Source: Bacteroidota bacterium (GTDB taxonomy: Bacteria > Bacteroidota > Bacteroidia > NS11-12g > UBA9320). From it: DNA of 61,136 bases. A model generated the notes under the pieces. The model worked only from the letters and a program-made list of their open reading frames with translations. It searched no databases and was not told where the DNA came from. The translations under genes and the position numbers were made by a program. Within the stretch, counting starts at the first letter, position 1. Each line of letters opens with the position of its first letter. The stretch spans positions 1 to 61,136 of the forward strand of contig JAIBDD010000018.1 of the NCBI GenBank assembly GCA_024679565.1, given 5' to 3'. Of the stretch, positions 16,810-27,500 are shown piece after piece.

Positions 16810-17580
16810 CTATGAATTGCGATTTGCTATTGCGTCAGTTAGCTGTATGTATAGTTTAGACAGTTCTTTGTCGGTCTTTATTAAGGCCAAATGTTTCTCG
16901 ATGGTAGGCTGGTCACCGCGTTTTGCTGGACCCGTTTGAGCTTCGGCAGGAGGAAGGTTCTGAATTTTTAGGGCAGTTTCTTTAATGATGGGTTTAAGCA
17001 CATTAAAATCAAGACCACTGTCTTCAAGTAGCCGGGCAGATTCAGTGTATAAGTAATTTACAAAGTTATTAGCTAAAACAGCAGAAAGGTGATACTTGAG
17101 TCGTGTTTCCGAATCGGCTGTTAACACATAATAAGATAAACTCTTTGCAAGTGTATGCAGTATGATTAACGTTTCTGGATTAGAGGCTTCCAATAAAAAC
17201 GGGATACCTTGAACATCAAGATGCCGTTCTTTTGAGAAGGATTGTAACGGATAGAATACGCCTGTGTTTGGTCCAATCGATGATAATGCGTTTAAGCCTA
17301 CCGATCCACAAGTATGCACAACCACACAGTCGGATGGTGGAAGTTGCTTCGCTATAGGTTCAATTTGATTGTCTGAAACGCAAATGATGCACACGTCAAC
17401 AGTTTGGTCCATCAACTTAATATCGTCAGTGTAATCACATGAAAACGCTTGTGCTAAAGCTTTAGCATTGTCGACATTTTTGCTAATTATTTGGACAATG
17501 TCGTGCCCAATAGTGTTCATGGCATGCGACAGATGTGTTGCCACATTCCCCGAACCAATAAACCCTATTTTTAATTTCAT
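16810..17580 (-). CDS. Rossmann-fold DUF2520 oxidoreductase
   Basis: 256 residues. The N-terminal NAD(P)-binding fold begins with IGFIGSGNVATHLSHAM. The C-terminal helical DUF2520 domain (~residues 130-250) includes RLKYHLSAVLANNFVNYLY and a conserved TGPAKRGDQPTIEKHL. The fold is that of pyrroline-5-carboxylate and ketopantoate reductases, but the substrate of this family is not known. The start overlaps the ccmF stop by 4 bases (ATGA), so it is translationally coupled to cytochrome c maturation genes. Confidence 0.85.
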   Translation of the reverse strand: MKLKIGFIGSGNVATHLSHAMNTIGHDIVQIISKNVDNAKALAQAFSCDYTDDIKLMDQTVDVCIICVSDNQIEPIAKQLPPSDCVVVHTCGSVGLNALSSIGPNTGVFYPLQSFSKERHLDVQGIPFLLEASNPETLIILHTLAKSLSYYVLTADSETRLKYHLSAVLANNFVNYLYTESARLLEDSGLDFNVLKPIIKETALKIQNLPPAEAQTGPAKRGDQPTIEKHLALIKTDKELSKLYIQLTDAIANRNS

Positions 17581-20195
17581 TTCCTATTTTCCTTCAGTCG
17601 ACGTCTTATGGCCATAAAGAACCCAAGCAACATAATTATTGTACCTGTCCAAAGCAAGTTGATGTAAGGAAAGGCTATCGCTTTCATCACGATGTAACGT
17701 TGTGGTTGGATGTCTGTTTCTAATTCATGTGTCAATACACCGTCTACCTCTTTTGGTGAATAGTTGAATCGAATTCGAGCCAACTCTGCAATAGAGAAGA
17801 TATTATAGTAACTCTGTCCATCTTTTACCCCAAAAACAGGTCTGGCAATTACTGAACTGTCTCCAGTGATTACTTTAACCCGGGCAATATGCAAATCGTG
17901 TCCTGCCAATTGTTGACTAATGGTGTCACCAAGTGTTCGGTCAACTCCCTCTAAAATAACGAGAGATTTATTAATAACCATAGTGTCTCCAATTGCCATG
18001 GCATGTTTGCCGTCTTCTTCCCACTCACCTTCGCCTGATTTAGGTACGAGAGAAACGTGGGTATAGATATCACGGGTGAGGTAATGTCGTGTATCAGGAT
18101 TAGGCATTAAGCCCTGATTTTCATTGTATTGCGCGTTTGGATATAGTGAGAACTCTTCGTTTCGTGCAGTGTCAAAGTAGTGCACTTCATAAAACGTATT
18201 CGGGCCAATGGTCGTATCGCCTTTGTAGGTTACCACATATTGCGACATTTTAAAAGGCTTGTCTTTGTATAACAAGATGTTTTCGCGGTTCTCTGCATCG
18301 CTAAAGTTTTCTCCGTAGGAGTATAGCCGATTCTCAGAGATGACTTGTTTTTTAGCCGAGCTGACAAGTACACCAATCATCATTAAACCAAAGCCAATAT
18401 GTGCCAAAGAGGCACCAGACAATTTCCACTTAAACCGTAAAGCTTTGTAGATAAACCATGCATTTCCAGTTACTGCAAAGGTAGAAGCAAACAAAAACAG
18501 GATTAATAAAAAGCCATCCGAGAAGGTCAATTTAAATACAGGCATTAACGCAAACGATAACACAAGAGATGCCCCTGTTATTATTAATAAGTTACGGCCA
18601 ATGGCTTTTTTACTTGTCTTCCTGTATGCAAAAAATTGAGTTATACCGGTTAGTAACGCTATAATTACCGCAATCGGTAGTTGCCATGTATTGTAGTGTC
18701 GTATAATTTCAATTGGCTGAGCAACATTTCCGTCTGCCATGTTTTTAAAAACCTCTGCATTGGTCAAGTTGTACAAGGGTTCGAACAAAAAGCTAAGTGC
18801 CGACGTGATTTTGTTAAATACGGGGATACTCGTAGTGCTGAAAACTTGTATAGCTGATAGTAACAGTACTAGTGAACCCACAAACATCCAAAACTCGCGG
18901 CTATAGGTACTCTCTTCCTTTTTGTTGAGCGGAAGGTGCATATTGAAATTCTGTACGAAGGCAACAGCAGAACCAATAATGAAGATTAGATTCAGCCAAA
19001 CAATGAACCTGCCAAACGCCACATTGATAATAAAAAGAACAACCATGGTTGCTAGGTAAAGCCACCTTGCACGATCGTATTTAAACGATACCATCACAGG
19101 TAACAAAACAAACATCATTAAGAAAACGAGTAATTGCCGCGACAGCCCTAAGTCGGTAAACGAATGCACAGAGGTATCGCCAAGTACACCACTTCTGGTG
19201 AGGAACGTGGCATATAGCACCAAAATGAATGTGCCTAATATTAAAAGGTAAGACAGAATTAATGAAGAGCCAGTGATGCGATTGATTAACATTACATGTA
19301 CGCCTGCAATTAAAACTACCCAAGGTATTAAGGAAGCGTTTTCTACCGGATCCCATGCCCAATAACCGCCAAAGCTTAATGATTCGTAAGCCCAAACACC
19401 ACCCATGATAATGCCGGCACCAAGAACCATTACTGATATGAGTGCCCATGGTAAGGCTGGCTTCATCCATTCCTTGTATTTACGTGTCCATAATCCAGCT
19501 ACGGCATAAGCAAATGGAATAATCGTGGTTGCAAAACCGAAGAACAATGTTGGCGGGTGAATCACCATCCAGTAGTTCTGTAGCAACGGGTTTAATCCGG
19601 TTCCATTCAGTACCACTTGCATGTAATCTGCTTTCGCTATGCCTTGCATGGCCAATACTGGAAGTTGCAATACTGATGGGTCGGCTTCACGAAGCAGAAT
19701 GAATGGACTGCTGCCAAATTTATAGTCAGCGATAAAAGGTATTTCTATACCTAAAAGCATAGAACTCAATACGGCTTGAGACAACAGAATGATTGCCACA
19801 ACAGGGCTTTGCCACTGACTCGGCTTTAACATTATGGCCATGCCTAACACGGCTTCCCAGAATAACCAAAGCAAGAAACTTCCTTCTTGTCCCTCCCAAA
19901 AACAACTAATCATATAATGTGTTGGAAGCTCCAACGACGAATGTTGCCAAGCGTATTGGTATTCGAAATAGTGGTTATAAATAATGTAAAAGAGCGAAGC
20001 AATGATGCCCATTACACTGATAAAGTGCACATGAAATGTAGTTTTAGCTATTAGCTTATGCATCGGGTTGTTAGACCTTACATGCAGTGCGAAAGCAAAA
20101 GCACCGAACAAAGCGGTTATAAAACTTAATACAACAAAGAGGTGTCCTAGGTTGCCAGGTATTAGGTGTTCCCCATTAAACGTAGTCGTTTCCAT
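17577..20195 (-). CDS. ccmF: Cytochrome c heme lyase subunit CcmF
   Basis: 872 residues with about 15 hydrophobic segments, longer than the ~650 of proteobacterial CcmF. It carries the CcmF N-terminal signature (CFWEGQEGSFLLWLFWEAVLG) and the tryptophan-rich WWD heme-handling motif (GGYWAWDPVENASLIPW, ~residues 275-290). A long C-terminal periplasmic region (~640-840) precedes the last membrane segment. Family role: transfers heme from CcmE to apocytochrome c cysteines in the periplasm. In operon with ccmE, whose stop overlaps this start by one base (TAATGG), and with the DUF2520 gene. Confidence 0.93.
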   Translation of the reverse strand: METTTFNGEHLIPGNLGHLFVVLSFITALFGAFAFALHVRSNNPMHKLIAKTTFHVHFISVMGIIASLFYIIYNHYFEYQYAWQHSSLELPTHYMISCFWEGQEGSFLLWLFWEAVLGMAIMLKPSQWQSPVVAIILLSQAVLSSMLLGIEIPFIADYKFGSSPFILLREADPSVLQLPVLAMQGIAKADYMQVVLNGTGLNPLLQNYWMVIHPPTLFFGFATTIIPFAYAVAGLWTRKYKEWMKPALPWALISVMVLGAGIIMGGVWAYESLSFGGYWAWDPVENASLIPWVVLIAGVHVMLINRITGSSLILSYLLILGTFILVLYATFLTRSGVLGDTSVHSFTDLGLSRQLLVFLMMFVLLPVMVSFKYDRARWLYLATMVVLFIINVAFGRFIVWLNLIFIIGSAVAFVQNFNMHLPLNKKEESTYSREFWMFVGSLVLLLSAIQVFSTTSIPVFNKITSALSFLFEPLYNLTNAEVFKNMADGNVAQPIEIIRHYNTWQLPIAVIIALLTGITQFFAYRKTSKKAIGRNLLIITGASLVLSFALMPVFKLTFSDGFLLILFLFASTFAVTGNAWFIYKALRFKWKLSGASLAHIGFGLMMIGVLVSSAKKQVISENRLYSYGENFSDAENRENILLYKDKPFKMSQYVVTYKGDTTIGPNTFYEVHYFDTARNEEFSLYPNAQYNENQGLMPNPDTRHYLTRDIYTHVSLVPKSGEGEWEEDGKHAMAIGDTMVINKSLVILEGVDRTLGDTISQQLAGHDLHIARVKVITGDSSVIARPVFGVKDGQSYYNIFSIAELARIRFNYSPKEVDGVLTHELETDIQPQRYIVMKAIAFPYINLLWTGTIIMLLGFFMAIRRRLKENRK

Positions 20196-20581
20196 TAAAT
20201 GTCTTGGATTTCGTTTTCGTACTTACTTGGACATTTGGTTTGGAAGTCGGTTGCGACAAACTCATCGCTACCCTTAGCATGTCCTATTAGCTTTATTTCT
20301 TCCGCGCGCTCGAAGTCAAATGGTTTTTCTTTGAGGCAAATAACTCGGCGTATCTCGCCGTTGTCATCTTTGCCGTAAAAAACGAATTTTTCTGGGTCCA
20401 CTTCTGCGTCGTATTCAATGCCCTTTTCCTTTACTAAGGAGGTTTTGACATGAAAACTTTTATCTGGGTTTTCTGCAGCTTCTTTAAAAGAGACTGTGGT
20501 ACTCGCATCACCATAAGTGCCTAAAATGGCAGCAATGCCAACAGCGATGATTACCAACAGAACAATGTGTTTACTTTTCAC
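20195..20581 (-). CDS. ccmE: Heme chaperone CcmE, CxxxY type
   Basis: 128 residues starting at a GTG that overlaps the stop of the ccmD-like gene (GTGA). One N-terminal membrane anchor (5-21) is followed by a periplasmic OB-fold (VSFKEAAENPDKSFHVKTSLVK ... IGHAKG). The heme-binding site is CPSKY (Cys117, Tyr121), in place of the His of the proteobacterial HxxxY motif. Cys-type CcmE is known from archaea and some anaerobic bacteria, where it is thought to bind heme by a different chemistry. Receives heme from CcmC and delivers it to CcmF. Confidence 0.88.
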   Translation of the reverse strand: MKSKHIVLLVIIAVGIAAILGTYGDASTTVSFKEAAENPDKSFHVKTSLVKEKGIEYDAEVDPEKFVFYGKDDNGEIRRVICLKEKPFDFERAEEIKLIGHAKGSDEFVATDFQTKCPSKYENEIQDI

Positions 20582-20787
20582 GCTCTTCGTTCTAATTTTT
20601 TTACTCGTTTATCCATTCTTCTCAGGTAAATAAACAACAGGATAAAAAGGATAACCAATACGGCGGCAACAACGTAATACTTTCCAGATCTAAAAAAGAA
20701 ATCTTGATCTTCTTGCTGCTGTGCAAACACGGTGATGTTTAAACACAAGAAGGCAATACAAGTAAATATGTGTTTTAACCGTACCAT
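20578..20787 (-). CDS. CcmD-like small membrane protein
   Basis: 69 residues: signal-like first hydrophobic segment ending VFAQQQ, a second membrane segment (YYVVAAVLVILFILLFIYL) and a basic tail (RRMDKRVKKLERR). Size, topology and position between ccmC and ccmE match CcmD, the small subunit that releases holo-CcmE from CcmC. Sequence similarity in this family is always low, so the call rests mainly on context. Its start overlaps the ccmC end by 13 bases and its stop overlaps ccmE. Confidence 0.7.
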   Translation of the reverse strand: MVRLKHIFTCIAFLCLNITVFAQQQEDQDFFFRSGKYYVVAAVLVILFILLFIYLRRMDKRVKKLERRA

Positions 20788-21866
20788 TCTTCGTCTTGTT
20801 TAATGAGTTTATCTACGCGAACAGTTAGTTGTGATATCCATGTGCCAACCAAAATCCATCCCAACACTGCAGGGTAGAATACTTTTCGCAAATTGTTATC
20901 TAAATCATAGGTGTTAAATCCAACACTATCTCCAGCACCAGGGTGTAATGAAAACTCAGCCATTCTAGGCAAAACAATAATCAAAACAATAAATATTGGG
21001 AAGGCAAATATGTTGTATACGGCAGAAATTCTGCCTACTAAGTTTTCATCTTCTAAGGAGCTCCTTAAAATTTGGTATGCGATATACATCAATACTGCCA
21101 CTGCAGCCCCATTAAGTTTAGGGTCGTTTGTCCATGGTGTGCCCCATGTGTAATTTGCCCAAAACATACCCGTTGCTATGCCCATGATGCCAAAGAGTAA
21201 CCCAACTTTAGCAAAGCCATTTGCCCAAATGTCGTCAGAGACACTTCTGGTTCTAAGGTACTTGATGGAGAATATGAATGATACAAGTAACATCGCCATC
21301 ATAGCAAACCACATAGGTACATGAAAGTTAAGGTTGCGTATCGTTTCGTTGAGTATATATCGGTATGGGAAAGAGAAATAGGACAACTGCATTTTATACG
21401 GTGGTTCTCCTTGGTTAACCAACTGACGTAATCCATTGTCTTTGTCTGGCCTAAAATCGACATGTATCATGTCGGGGCCTAAGAAAATTCCGTGGTGTTT
21501 GTCTTCAATGACAACACTTCCTGTTTGAGAGTATGCACTGTCAACTATTAAGTCGATCGGGCGGAAATAACAACGGATATGATTGTCGTCAATTATGTCG
21601 GCAAGATTGGCTCTGTTAAATGTATTGCCGAGTTTAACCCAAACGGTTAATTCGTTCTTCTGGTTTTTGCCTTTGTCAAGTTTGGTGAATGATGTGTTGT
21701 ATCCTTCTATGTCGATTTCGAAATCGTAACGACCATCAACATGAGATGGTGATACACGTACCACACCAGGACCAACCTTGGTCATTGTACCAATAACGAT
21801 GCTGTAAATAACCAGCAAAGCGCCAAGGTATTTCCACCAATTCTTTTTGAAAGGAAACGTGCTCAT
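20775..21866 (-). CDS. ccmC: CcmC/CcsA-type heme-handling protein with an enlarged periplasmic domain
   Basis: 363 residues. A first membrane helix (~12-28) is followed by an extra periplasmic domain (~30-165) absent from E. coli CcmC, then the five-helix core. The WWD-type motif reads WGTPWTNDPK (241-250), where the usual second Trp of WxWD is Asn. The two expected heme-ligand His residues are His182 (FHVPMW) and His308 (SLHPGAGD). First gene of the operon, with an exact TAnnTTTG promoter box 8 bases before its ATG. No ccmA or ccmB is adjacent, so other cytochrome c maturation genes must lie outside the window. Confidence 0.88.
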   Translation of the reverse strand: MSTFPFKKNWWKYLGALLVIYSIVIGTMTKVGPGVVRVSPSHVDGRYDFEIDIEGYNTSFTKLDKGKNQKNELTVWVKLGNTFNRANLADIIDDNHIRCYFRPIDLIVDSAYSQTGSVVIEDKHHGIFLGPDMIHVDFRPDKDNGLRQLVNQGEPPYKMQLSYFSFPYRYILNETIRNLNFHVPMWFAMMAMLLVSFIFSIKYLRTRSVSDDIWANGFAKVGLLFGIMGIATGMFWANYTWGTPWTNDPKLNGAAVAVLMYIAYQILRSSLEDENLVGRISAVYNIFAFPIFIVLIIVLPRMAEFSLHPGAGDSVGFNTYDLDNNLRKVFYPAVLGWILVGTWISQLTVRVDKLIKQDEEWYG

Positions 21867-21874
21867 TCGACGGG

Positions 21875-21882
21875 CAAAGATA
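21875..21882 (-). promoter_or_regulatory. -7 box TATCTTTG of the ccm operon
   Basis: Exact TAnnTTTG on the minus strand, ending 8 bases before the ccmC ATG. It would drive ccmC-ccmD-ccmE-ccmF-DUF2520 from a very short leader. No TTG at the usual spacing. The rest of 21883-22111 shows nothing I can name. Confidence 0.55.
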
Positions 21883-22111
21883 GTGTATTCGCATAAACAG
21901 ACTATTCTTGCCTTAAATTAAAACAGCATCATTTCGGTCATTAATTTTTGACACATTTTGTCATGAAAAAAACGCCTTAATTCATTGACAATGCTCTACA
22001 ACTAAGAACCGCCATTTTGGCTAAAAGGCACTATGACGACGAAGTTAGGGTTGTGGCTGAATATCCTTCCCTCAAGACTGAATCTCCTAGCGCAGGTTAG
22101 GTTGGTGCTAT

Positions 22112-22681
22112 TTAGTCAGGGTCTTGGGCGTCAAAAGCCATATTGCGCTTCCCGTTGATATACTGAGAAACAAAGGCATCATCGATTCCTATCGTTTTAA
22201 TCTCATCACCAAATTTGATGGCTTGGTTTAAATTCTTGAAATAACCTATGACATAACGTTTTCCGCCATCCTGCTTTTCTGCACGTACCGTGCGAATTCG
22301 GCTATTAAATTCTTCTAATTGCAACAATTCGAAATAACCAATTTGAACTGCGTACACCGTTCCGTCAGGCACTTTCGTTGAGCCAGCAGCAAGTAGATTA
22401 CGGTATTTCTTGTTTATCACGTTTAGCGTGTCTTGCATTCTTTTCAGCTTTGCATTTTGCTGATCTAGCTGCTCTGTTAACTCAATAATGATTTGATCGC
22501 GATTGTCGATTTCAAGCTTTGTTTTTTCTTTAGACTTTTTGTAAGTAATCGGATTTTTCTTGTATTGCTTGAGTTCTTTTTTGAGTCTCTTTTTTTCCGC
22601 TTTAGATAATTTCTGTGCTAGAGCACTATTTATGGTGAAAATCGAAAGAACTAAAACTGCAAATATTTTGATCAGATTCAT
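22112..22681 (-). CDS. Secreted coiled-coil protein with SPOR-like C-terminus
   Basis: 189 residues from the ATG at 22681 (MNLIKIFAVLVLSIFTINSALA, a clean signal peptide). An open frame reaches 36 codons further upstream but lacks signal-peptide character. A highly charged coiled coil spans ~25-105 (KKRLKKELKQYKKN ... LTEQLDQQNAKLKRMQD). The C-terminal ~75 residues (YAVQIGYFELLQLEEFNSRI ... RYVIGYFKNLNQAIKFGDEI) have the pattern of a SPOR domain, which binds denuded peptidoglycan at the septum. Inference: periplasmic, cell-wall-associated. Confidence 0.7.
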   Translation of the reverse strand: MNLIKIFAVLVLSIFTINSALAQKLSKAEKKRLKKELKQYKKNPITYKKSKEKTKLEIDNRDQIIIELTEQLDQQNAKLKRMQDTLNVINKKYRNLLAAGSTKVPDGTVYAVQIGYFELLQLEEFNSRIRTVRAEKQDGGKRYVIGYFKNLNQAIKFGDEIKTIGIDDAFVSQYINGKRNMAFDAQDPD

Positions 22682-22876
22682 GTGGGGTGTTGTGTGTAGA
22701 TGCGCAATATTATTGAGGAAATCTATGTTTATGAACTTTGAGCGTGAATTGTTATTAAACACCGTGAAAATCCCTCCAGAATTCTGCACACTTTTTTAGA
22801 AAACGATGGGAGTTGGTTGGTTGTTCCTAAAGCCGAAAATTGTACCAACACATTCGCAGAATCCATGCAATAGGGT

Positions 22877-22884
22877 TAAATTTG
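22877..22884 (+). promoter_or_regulatory. -7 box TAAATTTG upstream of fumC
   Basis: Exact TAnnTTTG, 23 bases before the fumarase ATG at 22908; an AAAAAGGG stretch ~8 bases before the ATG may serve as ribosome binding site. This placement excludes the longer in-frame start at 22806. Confidence 0.55.
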
Positions 22885-22907
22885 CGCCGTCTAAAAAGGG
22901 TATAATT

Positions 22908-24308
22908 ATGGAATTCAGAATTGAGAAAGACAGCATTGGAGAGGTGCAAGTCGCAGCCGACAAATATTGGGGTGCTCAAACGCAACGATCGTTAGAAAAC
23001 TTTAAAATTGGCAACCAAAAAATGCCAATCGAAATAATAAAGGCATTCGCTGTGTTGAAAAAATGCGCTGCTCAGACAAATGCCGACCTTGGCGTTCTTC
23101 CACAAGAAAAAGCAGACTTAATTGCGGCCGTTTGTGACGAAATTTCTGCAGGTCAATTGAATGACCAATTTCCACTAGTGATATGGCAAACAGGCTCAGG
23201 TACTCAATCTAACATGAATGTTAATGAGGTGATTGCCAATAGAGCACATGTGTTGGCTGGAGGTAAATTGTCTGATAAAGACAAAGTGCTTCACCCAAAT
23301 GACGACGTAAATAAATCTCAAAGTAGCAACGATACGTTTCCAACGGCTATGACCATTGCTGTTTATCAGCAAATGGTTGATTTTGCTATACCCGGTTTAC
23401 AGGTATTAAAAGATACGTTTAAAAAGAAAGCCAGAGATTTTAGAGAAGTTGTAAAAATTGGTCGGACGCATTTTATGGATGCAACTCCGCTTACGCTTGG
23501 ACAAGAGTTCTCTGCCTACCACCGTCAATTGGTTTTAAGTATTGAAGCCATAGAAAAGGGGATGGAAACCGCCTCAGAATTGGCATTAGGTGGAACGGCT
23601 GTAGGTACTGGTTTGAATACACCAAAAGGCTATGCCGAATTGGTGGCAACTAAAATCGCTAAAGAAACAGAATTACCATTGATAACTGCCGTGAACAAGT
23701 TTGAAGCATTGGCGGCTCACGACGCAATGGTAGAATTACATGGTTCATTAAAGAGAGCTGCTGTGAGCTTGATGAAGATCGGAAACGACATCAGAATGCT
23801 TAGCAGTGGGCCACGTAGTGGCATTGGTGAGATAATAATCCCAGCTAACGAGCCTGGTTCAAGTATTATGCCTGGTAAGGTTAATCCAACACAATGCGAA
23901 GCATTAACAATGGTTTGTGCTCAAGTTATGGGTAACGATGTAGCCGTTACCGTTGGCGGTAGTAATGGGCATTTCGAATTGAATGTGTTTAAACCATTAA
24001 TCGCAGCCAACTTGTTACAATCAGCACGTATTTTAGGACAAGCATGTTTGAGTTTTAACGACAATTGTGTGCAAGGGATTGAGCCTAATTATACTGAAAT
24101 CAAGAACAAACTAGAGAATTCATTAATGCTTGTAACGGCATTAAATATGCATATCGGATACGACAATGCGGCGAAAATTGCAAAGAAGGCTCACGCCGAT
24201 AATACCACATTAAAAGCCGCAGCACTTGCTTTAGAGTTGCTAACTGAAGCGCAATTCGACGCCTGGGTGAAGCCTGAGGATATGGTCGGCGACGCAGACG
24301 TGTATTAG
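22908..24308 (+). CDS. fumC: Class II fumarate hydratase
   Basis: 466 residues from the ATG at 22908, essentially the length of E. coli FumC (467). The upstream in-frame ATG (22806) would add 34 non-homologous residues and span the promoter. Superfamily motifs: [38 protein letters not shown] and the signature [16 protein letters not shown] with the catalytic loop. Catalyses reversible hydration of fumarate to malate in the TCA cycle; cytoplasmic homotetramer. Monocistronic. Confidence 0.96.
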   Translation: MEFRIEKDSIGEVQVAADKYWGAQTQRSLENFKIGNQKMPIEIIKAFAVLKKCAAQTNADLGVLPQEKADLIAAVCDEISAGQLNDQFPLVIWQTGSGTQSNMNVNEVIANRAHVLAGGKLSDKDKVLHPNDDVNKSQSSNDTFPTAMTIAVYQQMVDFAIPGLQVLKDTFKKKARDFREVVKIGRTHFMDATPLTLGQEFSAYHRQLVLSIEAIEKGMETASELALGGTAVGTGLNTPKGYAELVATKIAKETELPLITAVNKFEALAAHDAMVELHGSLKRAAVSLMKIGNDIRMLSSGPRSGIGEIIIPANEPGSSIMPGKVNPTQCEALTMVCAQVMGNDVAVTVGGSNGHFELNVFKPLIAANLLQSARILGQACLSFNDNCVQGIEPNYTEIKNKLENSLMLVTALNMHIGYDNAAKIAKKAHADNTTLKAAALALELLTEAQFDAWVKPEDMVGDADVY

Positions 24309-24509
24309 ATTACGAGAATTCGGATAATTAGAGTTCGGGCAACCTTTTCGTAAAACTTGTGTCTTAATGCTATACCCATTCGGTTGGCTTTCGGGTATTT
24401 CGTTTATTTAATCTAACTTGAACTATGACCCATTTAAAGCAAATTCTTGCTGTTGCTTTCTTGGTTTATAAGCCATTTTGATTCGTACAGGTGTTGGTCA
24501 GTGCCAAAG

Positions 24510-24517
24510 TAAATTTG
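24510..24517 (+). promoter_or_regulatory. -7 box TAAATTTG upstream of the large T9SS protein gene
   Basis: Exact TAnnTTTG, 64 bases before the preferred ATG at 24582. The remainder of the 24309-24509 gap shows no gene or clear structure. Confidence 0.45.
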
Positions 24518-24581
24518 TAAGAGTGTAGTGCAACGAAATTTGATTTATTTGTGTCAAATAAGTGTAACCAAGAAAAGATAT

Positions 24582-27500
24582 ATGTCAAGATTTTCACGTA
24601 TTGCGTCATTAGCGTTGACCATTGGATTGTTCTTATCCACTGGCTTAATAGCAAACGCAGGTCATGTTTCTTCAAATGAAATTACATATCGGTGGATTGA
24701 TACGCTGACTTATGAAGTGGATTTTGTGTTCTATCGCTCCTGTGCTGGGGTTACGTTTAATAATCCAACTTCGGCTGCCTTTGCCGTTTGTCAGACGTCA
24801 GGAAGCAAGGTCAATATGTCTTTGAAGCTTGTTTCTATAAAAGAGTTGCAAACGTTATGTGACACCTTAGGGCCTAATTGTTCTGGGAAAAATAAAACAC
24901 GCAGTGGCGATGGGGTAGAGGTGCAAGTGTATAGAGATACCGTTGACTTTAGAATGGCTAAATACGCCAATCTGATTAAATCTGGGTGCAATGATATTAG
25001 GTTCGAGGTGGGTCTTTGTTGCCGGAACTCTTCACAAACAACCGGGGCAGCAAACAAAAACCTGTTTAATTATGCCGTGCTAAGTTTAAAAGACGGAGGG
25101 AGAAATTCGTCGCCTGAGTTTGCACTTCCACCGATACCAAACTTCCTTTGTAATCAACCGGTATTTTACTCCGTTGGCACAATCGATACGCTTGATGGGG
25201 ACTCTCTGTCATATGCAATTATTCAGCCAAAAAGTGCCATTAACAGCACGATAACAACGTCGGTTCCTCCATTTACAAGTTACTACCCAGGAACACTTAA
25301 ATATCCATATAATAACCCAAACTCAATTCCACCAATTGGTTTTCATTTTAATAACGAAACAGGTCAACTCATTTTTACCCCAACCAAATGTGACGAACAC
25401 ACGACTATGGTTTTTGAAATCCGTGAATGGAGGAAGGACGCTAACGGAAAGTATCAAAACATAGGTCTGGTGCGCAGAGATATGATGTATTCCGTAGTAT
25501 TGGGGAAAAGAAATAATCCACCCGTACTTACAAGTGCAAGAAATTATTCGGTATGTGAAGGGGCATCGCTTTGTGTAAACTTTACAACACAGGACCAAGT
25601 AAAGGTACCACCTCCTCCTCAACCAAAACCAGATCCAGACACCACAAAAATTTCTTGGAATCGAGGAATACCGGATGGAACATTTAGTATCATCAATGAT
25701 ACGGCACTCAACCAAATTGGAAGGTTTTGTTGGGCGCCAAAGGAGGGTGCTGCACGTAGTTTACCATACCAATTTGACATTAAAATCAAAGACAACAATT
25801 GCCCTGTAAATGCTATTTCCTATTATGCCATACAAATCCTAGTAAAGCCACGTGCAAAGGCTATCGTAACTGTAGATTCGTTAGGTTGTGGTCAATATGC
25901 GGTAGAAAGCATAATTGATTCTGCAACAACAAAAATCCCAACATACCAATGGGCGTTATTGGATACACAGGGGAATTTGCTTACAAACAGGAAAGCACCA
26001 ACATTTGGATCGTCGCAGTCTATTTTATCAATAAAAAATAGGGATACAATTCAGTTCAAAACGAAGGGAACTTATATTATCCGACATATCATCGATAATA
26101 GAGAAAAATGTCCTACCGAATCGTATGATACGCTTGTAATCGGCGACCTTCTTGAAGTTTTGATCTCTGACCAAATGGATACGTTTGTTTGTCAAGGTAC
26201 TTCCAAAACTCTGGAAGCGCGGTTGAAAAATGAATCAGGTAAGGTGCGTTATGCCTGGTCTACTGCAGATTCGACGCAAACGATTAGCTATGTGCTCCCA
26301 GATTCGGTGCAGCTTGATACGCTATCCATTGTGGTATCTGATGCTACAGGTTGCAAAGCTTCGGATCAGGTTCAAGTCATAAATAGACCTCGTCCAGTGA
26401 TCGATCCAATATCTAATCAAGAAATATGTGTTGGCAATTCAATCAAGATTAAACCAACTGGAAACCTTGCGTTTTGGAACGACCCAAGAGACAAAGACAC
26501 AACAATTTTTGAACAAGGGTCACGTTTAAAATTTATCCTTATTGAACAGGGAAAATCAGGAGTTTTAGATACGACTTTCACGATTCGAAAGGCTACAGCT
26601 TATCAAGTCATCACTACAGATAGTCTAGGATGTGCAGATACAACAAACTTTTTATTGACGCACCCAGCGTTAAAAATATCTTTCCAAGGATTCCAGGATT
26701 TATGCTGGGATGAAGGAATCGTTGACCTTAAATCGTTGTCACGCGTTACTCCTATCGACGGTATATGGAAGGCAATAGATTCATCAGGTTTTGCATCGGC
26801 TACTGGTATTAATTCAGCGCTTAGTGGCGACACTTTGAACGTTGATACTTTAAACACCTTACTTACGCCACGTCCTGTGGAAGGAAGCAGCGAAAGATAC
26901 CTCATGCGGTATTATCACGATCGGTCTGGTTGTGAAACATTTCGTGATACTACGCTTGCTATTCGCGGATTGCCAGAACCTAAGATAGATCGTAAGCTTT
27001 TGTCAAAACATTCAAGTGCTGAACCATTTACTTTCTGTAAGGACGATGCAGATATTCAGCTAAGCGCTAATTACAATGGAGGGTTTTATTATAGCCAACA
27101 ACCGACTGCTTTGGATAGGTCTATTTTTAAACCATCAGAGTCTGCAAGCCTAGATAACGTTTTCGAAATCTCCTACCTATATGCTGATATTTACGGTTGC
27201 CAGGGTGGTGATACCGTTCAAGTTGTTGTTAATAAGCTTAACGACAAGTTAAATGTTAGTCCACAAGACACAGCACTTAGCTGGTATAGCGACAACATGG
27301 TGCAATGGGTGTTGGCTGCACCAAAGTTTGGTAGAGGGGTAAAGTGGGAAGCCTTAGACGGAGGGTCTCTAGATAACGACTCAGCGTTGACAACCCGTTA
27401 CAGGTATACAACAGATAAGGAGGTTACGACCAAACTAAGAGTTAAAGGAGCCTCAGATGAGTCAGGTAATGCGTGTCCTGCGTCAACCAATGAAATTGGC

